From contig NZ_FYFA01000001.1 of the NCBI RefSeq assembly GCF_900188435.1, forward strand, positions 992,001 through 1,056,000: DNA of 64,000 nucleotides, read 5' to 3'. Position 1 is the stretch's first letter; each line of letters begins with the position of its first letter. Both the position numbers and the translations under genes were made by a program. Origin of the DNA: Marinobacter sp. es.048 (GTDB lineage Bacteria; Pseudomonadota; Gammaproteobacteria; Pseudomonadales; Oleiphilaceae). Under the pieces are notes generated by a model that was not told the DNA's origin, did not search any database, and was given only the letters and a program-made list of their open reading frames with translations. This document shows, piece after piece, positions 29,174 through 38,062 of this stretch.

Positions 29174-30853
29174 ATGCAGGCATTACAACAACAAGATTTC
29201 AGGGCCCTGGTAGATAGCCATCCAAGGGCAATCATGCTGTCGACAACGGAACCCAGAATTGCCTACGTCAACCGGATGTTCCGCTCGGTGACCGGTTACC
29301 AGGCCGAGGAAGTGGTCGGTCAGGCGCCGTCAGTGCTCAGCTCCGGGCTGCACTCCCCGGAGTTCTATCAAACCATGTGGAAAAGCCTGGACGATCACGG
29401 GCGCTGGGAAGGGTTGATCTGGAACCGGCGCAAGAATGGCGAGACCTATCCCCAATGGTTGACCATATATCCTGTTCAGCGGGATGGGCGACAGTTCTTT
29501 GCAGGGATCTTCACGGATGTCGGGGATATCGCAGCCGGCGATGAGCGCCTGGCCTCTCTGGCTTATTACGATCCACTTACGGAGCTGCCAAACCGTTCGC
29601 TGTTCCAGGAATTCCTCAAGGCTCGCGTGGCCCCGCGGGAGCCAGACGGCGGATGTTTCGCGGTGCTGTACGTCGATCTCGACTTTTTCAAGTCGATAAA
29701 CGATTTGCACGGTCATGAATGCGGCGATCAGGTGCTCCAGCAGGCCGCCCAGTGTATTCAGAGTGTTCTGCGAAAGGGCGATGTAGTTGCGCGACTGTCT
29801 GGGGATGAGTTCGCGGCCATCATTGAACTGCAGAATGATGAGGACCTGGAGAGCCTATGTCAGCGTATGACGCAGATTTTCCAGGCTCCAATCATCGTGG
29901 GTGACAGGGAGTATTTCCTGTCAGCGTCGGTTGGCGCTGCCGTCTACCCGGACCATGGCCGAACTGGCGCCGAGCTGTTGCAGAATGCAGATCGGGCCAT
30001 GTACACGGCCAAGATGGCAGGGCGGGCCTGCTACCGGTTTTACAGTGCTGTCGACACCGAAAGGGGGCGGCACCGACAGCGTCTTTCCGAGGCGCTGATC
30101 GCCTCGGTGAAGACAGCTCCTGAGGAATTCAGTGTGGTCTATCAACCCCAGTACCACCTCGCGACTGGCAAGGTCGCCGGGTTGGAGGCACTTTTACGCT
30201 GGAATCACCCGGAATTCGGCCCGGTATCACCCGGTGATTTTGTTGCCATCGCCGAGCAGCGGGGCCACATTCACGAACTGACCGAGCACCTGGTGCGATG
30301 TGTGCTTGCCGACCTCCCAAGCGAGTCGGAGAGGTTGCCTGAGGGGCTTGGCCTGGCGATCAATATATCGGCTCGCCAGATTGCCGATCCCCGGCTGGAG
30401 GCCTTGCTGAGGCCTCTGTTTGAGCGCATCCGCAGTGTGGGTTGGGTGCCTGAAATCGAGATTACCGAAACCCACCTGATGAACCTGTCAAGGCAGTGCC
30501 TGAACCGGCTGCGGGAATTCGGTGAGCAGGGAGTGGTTGTCGCGATCGACGATTTCGGAACCGGCTACTCCTCGTTGGCGTACCTGCACGCGTTGCCCGT
30601 GCAGGTGTTGAAGATTGATCGGCAGTTTATCTGGCGGCTCGGCGGCAAGTCCCGTGATTCTCGCATCGTCTCGGCGATCCTGGGGATTGCCGAGGCGCTG
30701 GATCTGGAGGTGGTGGCCGAGGGAATCGAGACCGAAGACCAGCACGACAAACTCCGGGAGTTGAAATGCCACCGGGGCCAGGGTTTCCTGATGGCCAGGC
30801 CAGCGCCCTGGCAGGAACTTAATCGAGTATTTATTGATCGAAATCAAGGTTAG
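29174..30853 (+). CDS. PAS-GGDEF-EAL cyclic-di-GMP enzyme
   Basis: The 559-residue protein has a PAS domain (about residues 10-120; [25 protein letters not shown]). Next comes a GGDEF domain with the signature LSGDEF, a variant commonly active, plus [17 protein letters not shown] full EAL domain follows with [44 protein letters not shown] and VVAEGIET. Both catalytic cores look intact, so it may make or break c-di-GMP; PAS probably decides. No membrane helix is seen. It diverges from the Aer-like receptor. Confidence 0.92.
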   Translation: MQALQQQDFRALVDSHPRAIMLSTTEPRIAYVNRMFRSVTGYQAEEVVGQAPSVLSSGLHSPEFYQTMWKSLDDHGRWEGLIWNRRKNGETYPQWLTIYPVQRDGRQFFAGIFTDVGDIAAGDERLASLAYYDPLTELPNRSLFQEFLKARVAPREPDGGCFAVLYVDLDFFKSINDLHGHECGDQVLQQAAQCIQSVLRKGDVVARLSGDEFAAIIELQNDEDLESLCQRMTQIFQAPIIVGDREYFLSASVGAAVYPDHGRTGAELLQNADRAMYTAKMAGRACYRFYSAVDTERGRHRQRLSEALIASVKTAPEEFSVVYQPQYHLATGKVAGLEALLRWNHPEFGPVSPGDFVAIAEQRGHIHELTEHLVRCVLADLPSESERLPEGLGLAINISARQIADPRLEALLRPLFERIRSVGWVPEIEITETHLMNLSRQCLNRLREFGEQGVVVAIDDFGTGYSSLAYLHALPVQVLKIDRQFIWRLGGKSRDSRIVSAILGIAEALDLEVVAEGIETEDQHDKLRELKCHRGQGFLMARPAPWQELNRVFIDRNQG

Positions 30854-30950
30854 AGGAGTCGGATGCCTTTCCAGGGGTATTTTGCAAGATTTGGCTAGGT
30901 CCGAGGCCCCGTTTGATTTATCAAGGGGCAAATCTCTGCCCCGGAACTCT

Positions 30951-31928
30951 ATGCGAACTACTGCGCCAGACCTGGAACTCGATTCCTACCTGCGACTCAA
31001 TCGTGCCTCCCTCGTTGAGTGGCTTGCTGCAATTCGCGAATTGTCCGGTTGTGATGACATGGATTGTACCCTGTTCGAGGGCAGCGGCCATCAGGTAGGG
31101 GCCCTGTCGACGCTGATCACTGAGCGTGGCCGACTGATCTGTCTGTATGCCGCTGAGGGCATGGAAATTAAGGGCTGCCAGGCGAGTGCACCTGTCTTCC
31201 TGTTGCCGAGGGCCGGCACCCCGGAGATCGCAACACGGGATGAGCACTGGCAATGCCTGAACCAGCTGTTCCTTGCATGGCCGGAGGACCGATTTCGATT
31301 GCGTTTGCCTCCGGAAGCGAGGGTGTTGATTCTCAGACTGGAACCGGGCACTTCGGCCCCGCTCGTCCCCGATTGTAGTGACGACCATCTCTCGAGCTAC
31401 GAGGAGCTCATCACCTGTTATCTCCATCGGTCACCCTTCTTTCGGGATGACGCTCATGCCATCGGGGTTACGAATGAGCTTTTCCTCAACCTGACCCGGT
31501 CTGCAAAACAATCGACCCACACCTGCCAGTGCCCGAAACTCGATCGTCGGTTGCTCAGGGCCATCGAAAAAATCAGGCATGAACCGGGCTGGGACTTCAA
31601 CCTCCAGGAACTGGCCAGCCACTCCGGTGTCAGCGAGCGGAATCTTTACTATCTGATGAAACGTGAAACCGGTATGACGCCTTATCGGTTGTACCAGCGT
31701 AACCGGCTGCTGAGGGTCCGGCAGCGTCTGGTGGATTGCCAGTGCGAAGTGCCGCACATCTCCTGGTATGCCGCCGACGCAGGTTTTTCTCACCTTGGGC
31801 GGTTTGCGGCCCTGTACCGGGAGCATTTTGGCGAATTGCCCAGCGAAACGGTTCAGTGGCGGCAAAGCCTGCAGAAGAGTGGAGTTGGCAAGCAGATTGC
31901 TGACGAGCCCGATCTGCTGATGTCCTGA
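30951..31928 (+). CDS. AraC-family transcriptional regulator
   Basis: About 325 residues. The N-terminal ~210 residues resemble AraC-type ligand/dimer domains. The C-terminal ~100 residues form the double HTH: FNLQELASHSGVSERNLYYL, then GMTPYRLYQRNRLLRVRQRL and a second helix region SWYAADAGFSHLGRFAALYR. A Cys-x-Cys pair (HTCQCP) lies in the linker. ATG at 30951 is chosen from the start of similarity; the frame opens further upstream into the previous gene. It converges on an RND pump, with a terminator between, so a regulatory link is not shown. Confidence 0.85.
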   Translation: MRTTAPDLELDSYLRLNRASLVEWLAAIRELSGCDDMDCTLFEGSGHQVGALSTLITERGRLICLYAAEGMEIKGCQASAPVFLLPRAGTPEIATRDEHWQCLNQLFLAWPEDRFRLRLPPEARVLILRLEPGTSAPLVPDCSDDHLSSYEELITCYLHRSPFFRDDAHAIGVTNELFLNLTRSAKQSTHTCQCPKLDRRLLRAIEKIRHEPGWDFNLQELASHSGVSERNLYYLMKRETGMTPYRLYQRNRLLRVRQRLVDCQCEVPHISWYAADAGFSHLGRFAALYREHFGELPSETVQWRQSLQKSGVGKQIADEPDLLMS

Positions 31929-31937
31929 TCTGCTCAA

Positions 31938-31974
31938 CAAAAAAAGCCCGACTCACGTTGCCGTGGCCGGGCCT
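31938..31974 (-). terminator. rho-independent terminator after the RND permease gene
   Basis: A hairpin with arms around GCCCG/CGGGC at 31946-31972 is flanked on the low-coordinate side by a run of A (31939-31945), which reads as a U-run in the minus-strand transcript. It lies just beyond the stop of the minus-strand permease gene. It may also stop the convergent AraC transcript partly. Confidence 0.7.
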
Positions 31975-31990
31975 GAGACCTTGCATCTGA

Positions 31991-34900
31991 TCAGTGGGCC
32001 GGAGCTGATTTTTCCTCAGGTCCGGAGCCGTTGCCATATTGCTCGGAGGCTGAACCGTGGTGATCACGGCCCAGCAGGATATAGAACGCTGGCAAGACAA
32101 AGATGGTGAACAGCGTGCCGATACCAAGACCTGCGCTGATGGTCAGGCCGATGGCAAAGCGGCTCTCTGCACCGGGGCCTATGGCAATCAGCAGAGGCAC
32201 CATGGCGAAGATCAGCGCCAGTGATGTCATGATGATTGGCCGCAGACGAATGGCTGCCGCCTCGATTACCGCATCCACCTTGTTCAGCCTACGTTCCTTT
32301 TGCAACTGGTTGGCAAACTCGACAATCAGGATGCCGTTCTTGGACACCACCCCGATCAGCGTGATCAGACCCACCTGGGTATAGATGTTCATGGTGGCAA
32401 ACCCGAGCACGATGAATGCCATCGCGCCCGCCACCGACATGGGCACCGATACCAGGATAATGAACGGATCCCGCCAACTTTCGAACTGGGCTGCCAGAAC
32501 CAGGTAGATGACCAGCAGAGACAGGAAGAAGGTCACCATCAATGCGCTGCCCTGGGTGGCCAACTGTCTTGTCTGGCCGGTGTAGTCGTAGGTGTAACCC
32601 TGCGGGAACACCTCGGCCGCGGTCTGCTCCATAAAGTCCATGGCAGTGCCTGCGGCCACCCCGGGCATAACCACACCCTGAATGGTCAGAGAGTTCTGCT
32701 GGTTGAACTGGGTCCGGTTGGACGGTTCAACATCCTGGGTGAAGCTGACGACGCTGCCCAGCGGCACCAGTTCGCCGTTGTCTGCGCGAATGTAGTACTC
32801 ATTGAGCGCCTGGGCATCCAGCCGGAACTGCTGATCAACCTGCGGAATAACCTGGTAGGAACGGCCCTCCATGCTGAACCGGTTGATGTAGCCACCTCCG
32901 AGCATGCTCGACAGGCTCTGGCCGACGTCCTGCATCGACAGGCCGAGGTCCGCCACACGGTCCCGATCAACGTTGATGCGCGTTATGGGACGATCAAAGT
33001 TGATAGATTTCTGCAGGAACATGAAGTTACCGCTGCCCATGGCTTTGCCCAGCAGTTCGTCAGCCACCTGGTCCAACTGCTCATAATTGTTGCCGGTGGT
33101 AATCACGAACTGGAACGGCAGGCCGCCGCCAGAGCCTGGCAGGGAGGGGCGCGGGAACACGGCGGTTTGCAGTCCGGTGACGTTCTTCAGCTCGGCATCC
33201 AGCTTGGGCTGGACTTCAAACTGACTGATGTCCCGCTCACTCCAGGGCGCAAGCTTGAAGCCACCGAACACGGCATTCGGGCCGGTGATACCGATGATCA
33301 TGAAGTCTTCGTTGTAGCCCGGAACCGTCGACATACGCTCCTGGATTTCATCGCCGTGCTCCAGCAGGTAATCCAGGGTCGACGTCTGTGGGCCAAGGCC
33401 CTGATAGAACAGAATGCCCTGGTCCTCGGTGGGAGCCAGCTCGTTCTGGCTCATGGAGACCATGAAATAGATGGAGCCCAGCACCACGACGGCGAAGAAA
33501 ACGACGACCGACTTGGTTTGCATCAGCGAGCTCAGGGCCGACTTGTAGGTGGCGGCGAGGCCGTTGAAGGTTTTTTCTACAGCGTTCTCGAATTTACCAG
33601 GGTTGCCATGAGGTTTGAGAACTTTGCCCGACAGCATGGGCGAGAGTGTCAGAGCAACAATGCCGGAAATAACCACAGTTCCTGCGAGCGTGAAAGCAAA
33701 CTCGGTAAATAGCGACCCAACAAGTCCGCCCATGAAACCGATAGGTGCGTATACCGCCACCAGGGTGGTGGTCATGGCAATGATGGGAACCGCCATCTCA
33801 CGGGCGCCATTGATCGCGGCGTCAAAACGGGATTCGCCCTGCTCAATATGCCGGTGAACGTTCTCTACCATGATAATGGCGTCATCCACCACGAGGCCGA
33901 TGGCGAGAACCATCGACAGCAGGGTGAGCAGGTTCAGCGAGAAGCCGAACATCAGCATGATGAAGGCGCCGCCAATCAGTGACAGCGGAACCGCAACCGA
34001 AGGAACAATAGAAGCTCGAACCGAACCGAGGCAGAGGAACACGACCACCAGAACGATGATCATGGCTTCCAGCAGTGTCTGGATAACCTCGTTGATGGAG
34101 TCTTCGATAAAGTCCGATGCGTCGTAAGCCAGGCGTACATCCAGGCCGGACGGTAGCTGGTTTTCGATATCCGGCAGCTCGTCTTTCACCAGGCCTGCGA
34201 CCGTCAGCGGGTTGGCCCCGGGAGCCAGTTCAATGGCGACATAGGTGGCCGGTTGCCCCTTGTAAAGAGCCAGCTGATCGTAGGTTTCTGAGCCCAGCTC
34301 GACCCGGGCGATGTCTTGCAGGCGGATCTGGGTGCCTTCGGACTGTTTGACGACCAGGTTGCGGAACGCGTCCGGATCAGCGACGTCGGTGTCGCTGGTC
34401 ATGCTGATCTCGGTGTAGGTGCCTTTGGTGTTGCCCACGGCAGCCTGATAGTTGTTGGCGCGGAGCTTTGCGACCACCTCCTGGGGTGTCATGTCCACGG
34501 CGGCCAAACGCTCCGGATCCAGCCACACCCGCAGGGCAAATTTACGACCCAGCAGTTCGGCCTTGCCGACACCGGAAAGTGCCTGCAGTCTGGGCTGGAC
34601 AACGCGGGTCAGGTAGTCGGTGATCTCAGGCACCGCCAGCTCGTTACTGTAGAAGGCGATGTACATCAGGGCGGTTGAGTCACCGGTGGTGGAGGTGATT
34701 ACCGGGTCCTGGGCCTCCGCCGGCAGCACATTGCGCTGGCTCGCTACCTTCGCCTGGATTTCCGCAAGGGCTGCGTTGGCGTCATAGTTCAGCACCATCT
34801 TGGCTTCGATGGTGGAGGTGCCCTGGGAACTGGTGGACGTGAGATAGTCGATACCACTCGCCTCGGCAATTGCCTGCTGCAGTGGCGTGGTAATGAAACC

Positions 34901-35080
34901 TTTGATCAGATCGGAGCTGGCGCCGGGATAGGCCGTTGTCACGGTCACCGTGGTGCTTTCAAGCTCAGGGTACTGCCGGATTTCCATTTCCATGGCGGCG
35001 CGGGCACCCAGAAGCAGGATCAGCAGGCTGACCACCGTCGCCAGTACGGGACGGTGGATAAAAATGTCGGTGAAGCGCAT
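31991..35080 (-). CDS. RND multidrug efflux permease
   Basis: A full-length 1029-residue resistance-nodulation-division pump of the hydrophobe/amphiphile exporter type (MexF/AcrB-like). It has 12 membrane helices. Key sites are the TM4 proton relay GLVVDDAIIMVENVHR with paired Asp, and PTEDQGILF at the second porter half. PIIMTSLALIFAMVPL lies near the C-terminus. It works as a trimer with the adaptor encoded just upstream; the two genes overlap by one base (TAATG). No outer-membrane channel gene is near, so a TolC-type partner must be elsewhere. The substrate is unknown. Confidence 0.93.
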   Translation of the reverse strand: MRFTDIFIHRPVLATVVSLLILLLGARAAMEMEIRQYPELESTTVTVTTAYPGASSDLIKGFITTPLQQAIAEASGIDYLTSTSSQGTSTIEAKMVLNYDANAALAEIQAKVASQRNVLPAEAQDPVITSTTGDSTALMYIAFYSNELAVPEITDYLTRVVQPRLQALSGVGKAELLGRKFALRVWLDPERLAAVDMTPQEVVAKLRANNYQAAVGNTKGTYTEISMTSDTDVADPDAFRNLVVKQSEGTQIRLQDIARVELGSETYDQLALYKGQPATYVAIELAPGANPLTVAGLVKDELPDIENQLPSGLDVRLAYDASDFIEDSINEVIQTLLEAMIIVLVVVFLCLGSVRASIVPSVAVPLSLIGGAFIMLMFGFSLNLLTLLSMVLAIGLVVDDAIIMVENVHRHIEQGESRFDAAINGAREMAVPIIAMTTTLVAVYAPIGFMGGLVGSLFTEFAFTLAGTVVISGIVALTLSPMLSGKVLKPHGNPGKFENAVEKTFNGLAATYKSALSSLMQTKSVVVFFAVVVLGSIYFMVSMSQNELAPTEDQGILFYQGLGPQTSTLDYLLEHGDEIQERMSTVPGYNEDFMIIGITGPNAVFGGFKLAPWSERDISQFEVQPKLDAELKNVTGLQTAVFPRPSLPGSGGGLPFQFVITTGNNYEQLDQVADELLGKAMGSGNFMFLQKSINFDRPITRINVDRDRVADLGLSMQDVGQSLSSMLGGGYINRFSMEGRSYQVIPQVDQQFRLDAQALNEYYIRADNGELVPLGSVVSFTQDVEPSNRTQFNQQNSLTIQGVVMPGVAAGTAMDFMEQTAAEVFPQGYTYDYTGQTRQLATQGSALMVTFFLSLLVIYLVLAAQFESWRDPFIILVSVPMSVAGAMAFIVLGFATMNIYTQVGLITLIGVVSKNGILIVEFANQLQKERRLNKVDAVIEAAAIRLRPIIMTSLALIFAMVPLLIAIGPGAESRFAIGLTISAGLGIGTLFTIFVLPAFYILLGRDHHGSASEQYGNGSGPEEKSAPAH

Positions 35081-36180
35081 TACTCAGACGCCCCCTGCTT
35101 CTGCTCTTCGTCCTGAATGGCAACCTTCTGGCCTGCTCGCAGACGCAGCAAGCCCTTCTCGACAACGGTTTCGCCGGCTTCCAGCCCGGACAGAACGGCA
35201 ACACGGGTGTTGCGGGTTTCGCCGGTGGTTACCGTGCGACGATTAACGACCAGATTGCCCTCTTCGTTTTCTTCAACCACAAACACAAAGTCGCCGTAAG
35301 TGTTGTAGGAGATGGCGGTGCGCGGCACAGTTACCACTTCGTTGTCTTCCGGTTGCTGTGTCAATACGGTGGCAAACATGCCCGGACGCAGCAGGTTGTC
35401 CGGGTTCGAGAGCGTGGCGCGAACGCGTACAGTCCGGGTCTCCGGGTTAACCGAGGTGTTGATCGCGCTGACGGAGCCCTCGAAATCCTCTTCCGGAACA
35501 GCCGCAACGGTGGCAACCACGGGGTAGCCTGTCGCTACGTTCGGAAGGTTTTTCTCGGAAAGGGTATAGTCGATATAAATCGGGTCCAGCATATTGATCT
35601 CTACAATCGCGGTGCCGGTGGCAACGTACTCGCCCTGGTCGACCATCCGGATACCGAGCGTACCATCGAACGGCGCCCGAATGATTTTCTTGCTCAGCTG
35701 GGCTTCGGCCTCGTTTACCCGTGCGCGAGCGGCGTCGAAATTGGCCTTGGCTTCATCGTACTGGGACTGCGATACTGCGCGTTTGGGCAAAAGGTCGGAT
35801 ACCCGTTTGAATTCCTGCTCGGCCAGTTGCGCCTCGGCGCGGCGTGTGCGAAGAGCAGCCTCATCAATGGCGGCGTCAATGCGGATTAATACGTCGCCCT
35901 GTTTGACCACGTCGCCGGATTCGAAATTGATGGTTTCGATCACGCCAGGCACCTCATTGGCCACCTGGATACCATTAATAGCTTCAACACTGCCCACGGC
36001 CTTGATGGCCGGTGTCCAGGCTTCGTTCTGGGCCTCAACCGCGGAAATCTGGGCCGGCGGTTGGGGCTGGGACATCTGCTCTTGCATCTGGCCAAACTGG
36101 TAGAACTTGTAGCCGAAGATGCCTCCGAGCACTACGCCGAGAAATATAATGACGATCAGAAAGCGGGAAGCAGTGCGCAT
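35080..36180 (-). CDS. RND periplasmic adaptor (membrane fusion protein)
   Basis: The 366-residue adaptor has a single N-terminal membrane anchor (FLIVIIFLGVVLGGIFGY) and no lipobox. A lipoyl half-domain (VPGVIETINFESGDVVKQGD) is followed by an alpha-hairpin (about residues 100-165). Then come the returning lipoyl part IIRAPFDGTLG and the beta-barrel (RTVRVRATLSNPDNLLRPGMF). It links the RND pump to an outer-membrane channel. It is the first gene of a two-gene operon; no regulator gene is adjacent on the upstream side. Confidence 0.92.
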   Translation of the reverse strand: MRTASRFLIVIIFLGVVLGGIFGYKFYQFGQMQEQMSQPQPPAQISAVEAQNEAWTPAIKAVGSVEAINGIQVANEVPGVIETINFESGDVVKQGDVLIRIDAAIDEAALRTRRAEAQLAEQEFKRVSDLLPKRAVSQSQYDEAKANFDAARARVNEAEAQLSKKIIRAPFDGTLGIRMVDQGEYVATGTAIVEINMLDPIYIDYTLSEKNLPNVATGYPVVATVAAVPEEDFEGSVSAINTSVNPETRTVRVRATLSNPDNLLRPGMFATVLTQQPEDNEVVTVPRTAISYNTYGDFVFVVEENEEGNLVVNRRTVTTGETRNTRVAVLSGLEAGETVVEKGLLRLRAGQKVAIQDEEQKQGASE

Positions 36181-36407
36181 GGTTCGTGTCCTGAGGATCT
36201 GTGTCAGATTTGGAGAAGCATAGCATCCTACAAAATCAGGGTCGCTATTGTCACCGGGTTGTAAGTATTTCTATCTAGACTCCGGGCTTGCCGGACTTGA
36301 TAAACATCATGGTTGTTTTCGTGGCGGGCGTTTTTCCGCGCAGGGCACTGGCAATGTAACAGGCGTCGGTGACAGAATTACGACGGTATTCAGGGTGAGG
36401 ATCAACC

Positions 36408-36914
36408 ATGCAGTGGATTCTGGGAATCGCGTTGGCAGCCGCCGTGTTTGTGATTCTGAAACAGTGGGGCGCGTTGTCCGCCGAAAAGAAAAAGGCGGCC
36501 ACCTGGAAAGTTGTTCTTGTGATCGGTGGCGCCTTGCTGGTTTTCATGGTTCTGACCGGTCGAGTCCATGTACTGACGGCAGCAGTGGCGGCCGTGATTC
36601 CCCTGTTGCGCAAGCTGCCCGCGCTGCTGAAATTTGCCCCGGTCATCAGCCGGTTCATGGGCGAAAAACAGCAGGGAGCAGAGCAGGAGCAGGCAAACCG
36701 TCAATCCGGCCAGCGCACGGATCTGACTGGCCAGATGTCAGAACGCGAGGCCTGCGATATCCTTGGGGTGAAAGCCGGCTGTGCTGAAGAAGAGGTCGTG
36801 ATGGCCCATCGCCGGCTTATGCAGAAGCTTCACCCGGACCGGGGTGGCAATGACTACCTGGCGGCCAAACTGAATGAGGCCAAGCAGATTCTCCTGGGCA
36901 AACGAAACGCCTGA
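36408..36914 (+). CDS. membrane-bound J-domain protein
   Basis: A 168-residue protein with two N-terminal hydrophobic segments (about residues 1-20 and 34-66), a short Gln/Glu-rich linker, and a C-terminal J domain ([32 protein letters not shown]) that keeps HPD. The layout is like Tim14/Pam18-type DnaJ proteins. It should recruit DnaK to the inner membrane. The start is ATG 36408 after a purine-rich patch. It converges on the secretin-N-like gene with two bases between the stops. Confidence 0.83.
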   Translation: MQWILGIALAAAVFVILKQWGALSAEKKKAATWKVVLVIGGALLVFMVLTGRVHVLTAAVAAVIPLLRKLPALLKFAPVISRFMGEKQQGAEQEQANRQSGQRTDLTGQMSEREACDILGVKAGCAEEEVVMAHRRLMQKLHPDRGGNDYLAAKLNEAKQILLGKRNA

Positions 36915-36916
36915 GG

Positions 36917-37705
36917 TCAGGGCAGAAGGTCAACCCGCACTTCAAAACTCCGGTTCTCGGAGCGGCTGCTGTTTACCTGGTAGGTGATGCCACTGCGCTC
37001 CTGGCTCGAACGGGTTGCTGTGCTGCCCAGCGACACCCACTGTCCTGGCTCAACCCGCCGAATGGTGACCACCGCCTCCGTTTCATAACCGTCCAGGTTT
37101 GCCGGCTCCTCCTCGAACGAGACAATGTTCAGTTCCACCGCCTGATCAGAAATCACCTGTGGGCTGACCAAAAAACCGCTACGGGTTTCGACTTGTTGAA
37201 GGAAAGCTGCAGGATTCCGTCCGCCGCGAACGGCGACTGGAATCGTCCGGATCTGGCCCGAGGTAATATGCGCCGACTGGCCATCCTGCATAACCAGTGT
37301 TCGTTCCTGGGCGCTGCCGGTCGTGGTAATGCGGCGTTCCGCTGATATTTTAGCCTGGCCTCCGGACGCGGAAATGCCGGCGCCTGAGCGTTTGCCGCCG
37401 CTATCTGTTCTGGAGCGAACGGTGATGCGGATCTGGACTGGCGCCACGTCCAGAGTTTCGACAAGCCGTCCGATTTCGTCCAGCAAGTCTGGCTCACCGC
37501 GCACCACCAGTTGTTGGCCACGGGCGGTCACGGTCACTGGCGAGCCCTGGTAAAGCTCGCGAATTTGCACGGCCACATCGTCGCCCGGTCTGTTATCAAG
37601 CTGGTAAACGCGGGACTCCGCTTGGGCCAGAGTCTGGCTGGAAAAAAGCCCCAGCAATAGAACCAGGAAAAGCTGCGGAGGGTATCGTCGGACAAAAACG
37701 GCCAT
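36917..37705 (-). CDS. exported secretin-N-domain-like protein without a secretin barrel
   Basis: A 262-residue exported protein with signal peptide (LFLVLLLGLFSSQTLAQA). Next comes a segment like the N domains of secretins: VYQLDNRPGDDVAVQIREL, LVVRGEPDLLDEIGRLVETL, and the typical PVQIRITVR. The rest is beta-rich (GQSAHITSGQ, EAVVTIRRVEPGQWVSLG) but I see no complete secretin multimer-forming barrel. ATG at 37705 has GGGAG nearby. The frame upstream is open by chance across the DAHP synthase region. It diverges from the aromatic leader ORF. The function is unknown. Confidence 0.62.
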   Translation of the reverse strand: MAVFVRRYPPQLFLVLLLGLFSSQTLAQAESRVYQLDNRPGDDVAVQIRELYQGSPVTVTARGQQLVVRGEPDLLDEIGRLVETLDVAPVQIRITVRSRTDSGGKRSGAGISASGGQAKISAERRITTTGSAQERTLVMQDGQSAHITSGQIRTIPVAVRGGRNPAAFLQQVETRSGFLVSPQVISDQAVELNIVSFEEEPANLDGYETEAVVTIRRVEPGQWVSLGSTATRSSQERSGITYQVNSSRSENRSFEVRVDLLP

Positions 37706-37755
37706 TGAGTGCTCCCAATCCTTCCGTCGGCATTGAAAAAACTCCGACACACGGG

Positions 37756-37785
37756 TTGCCAAGGTGAAAACCAGGGGTATATATT
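37756..37785 (+). promoter_or_regulatory. candidate sigma-70 promoter for the DAHP synthase leader
   Basis: TTGCCA at 37756-37761 and TATATT at 37780-37785 are separated by 18 bases; TATATA at 37778-37783 gives a 16-base spacer. A start about 7 bases downstream would fall almost on the leader ATG at 37793, implying a leaderless or very short 5' end. The site is weak evidence by itself; its position before the leader ORF is the main support. Confidence 0.45.
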
Positions 37786-37792
37786 GAAAAGC

Positions 37793-37930
37793 ATGAAGAC
37801 GACACACGCGACCTGTCAATTGAATGTTTTGCAAGCTTTCGGCACCAAGCCGGCGGCTGCAGTCGCTGCTGTGTTTTTTTGGTGGTTTGGTTATGGCTTT
37901 TATTTTAGCCAGAGCCGGGGCCGCCCATAG
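37793..37930 (+). CDS. aromatic-rich leader peptide of DAHP synthase
   Basis: A 45-codon ORF that ends FFWWFGYGFYF-SQSRGRP. Residues 28-38 contain five Phe, two Trp and two Tyr in eleven positions. The stop TAG (37928-37930) is followed by a GC-rich hairpin and then a terminator, before a DAHP synthase gene, the first step of aromatic amino acid synthesis. This is the layout of ribosome-mediated attenuators such as trpL and pheL. The mixed Phe/Trp/Tyr composition would let all three end products be sensed. There is no good ribosome site for the ATG at 37793; translation could start later in the same frame (for example GTG 37871). The peptide itself need have no function. Confidence 0.75.
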   Translation: MKTTHATCQLNVLQAFGTKPAAAVAAVFFWWFGYGFYFSQSRGRP

Positions 37931-37957
37931 CATCTTCATCGAACGAATAACGAGGAA

Positions 37958-38031
37958 GGCAGCCCGGCAGAAAACCCAGGCTGCCACCGGACTCAAAAAG
38001 CCCCGACTGGTAGCCCAGCCGGGGTTTTTTT
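37958..38031 (+). terminator. attenuator: hairpin plus rho-independent terminator before DAHP synthase
   Basis: GGCAGCC (37958-37964) can pair with GGCTGCC (37979-37985). Then a terminator stem CCCCG-A-CTGG (38001-38010) pairs with CCAG-C-CGGGG (38015-38024), loop TAGC, followed by seven T (38025-38031). Alternative pairings exist: GCCGGG in the leader (37914-37919) with CCCGGC (37963-37968), and CGGGGC (37916-37921) with GCCCCG (38000-38005). The latter would disrupt the terminator when a ribosome stalls earlier. Which alternative operates needs folding analysis. Confidence 0.78.
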
Positions 38032-38062
38032 GATTCTGACGCAGGGAAACGGAAACACTGAC

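Noticed and set aside
28938..29183. N-terminal extension of the Aer-like receptor to 29183
   Set aside because: It would overlap the divergent PAS-GGDEF-EAL start, and the extra residues have no similarity to Aer N-termini.
37824..38033. An alternative 69-codon frame through the attenuator
   Set aside because: It runs through the terminator stem and T-run in a frame other than the aromatic one and has no ribosome site. It is more likely a chance frame.
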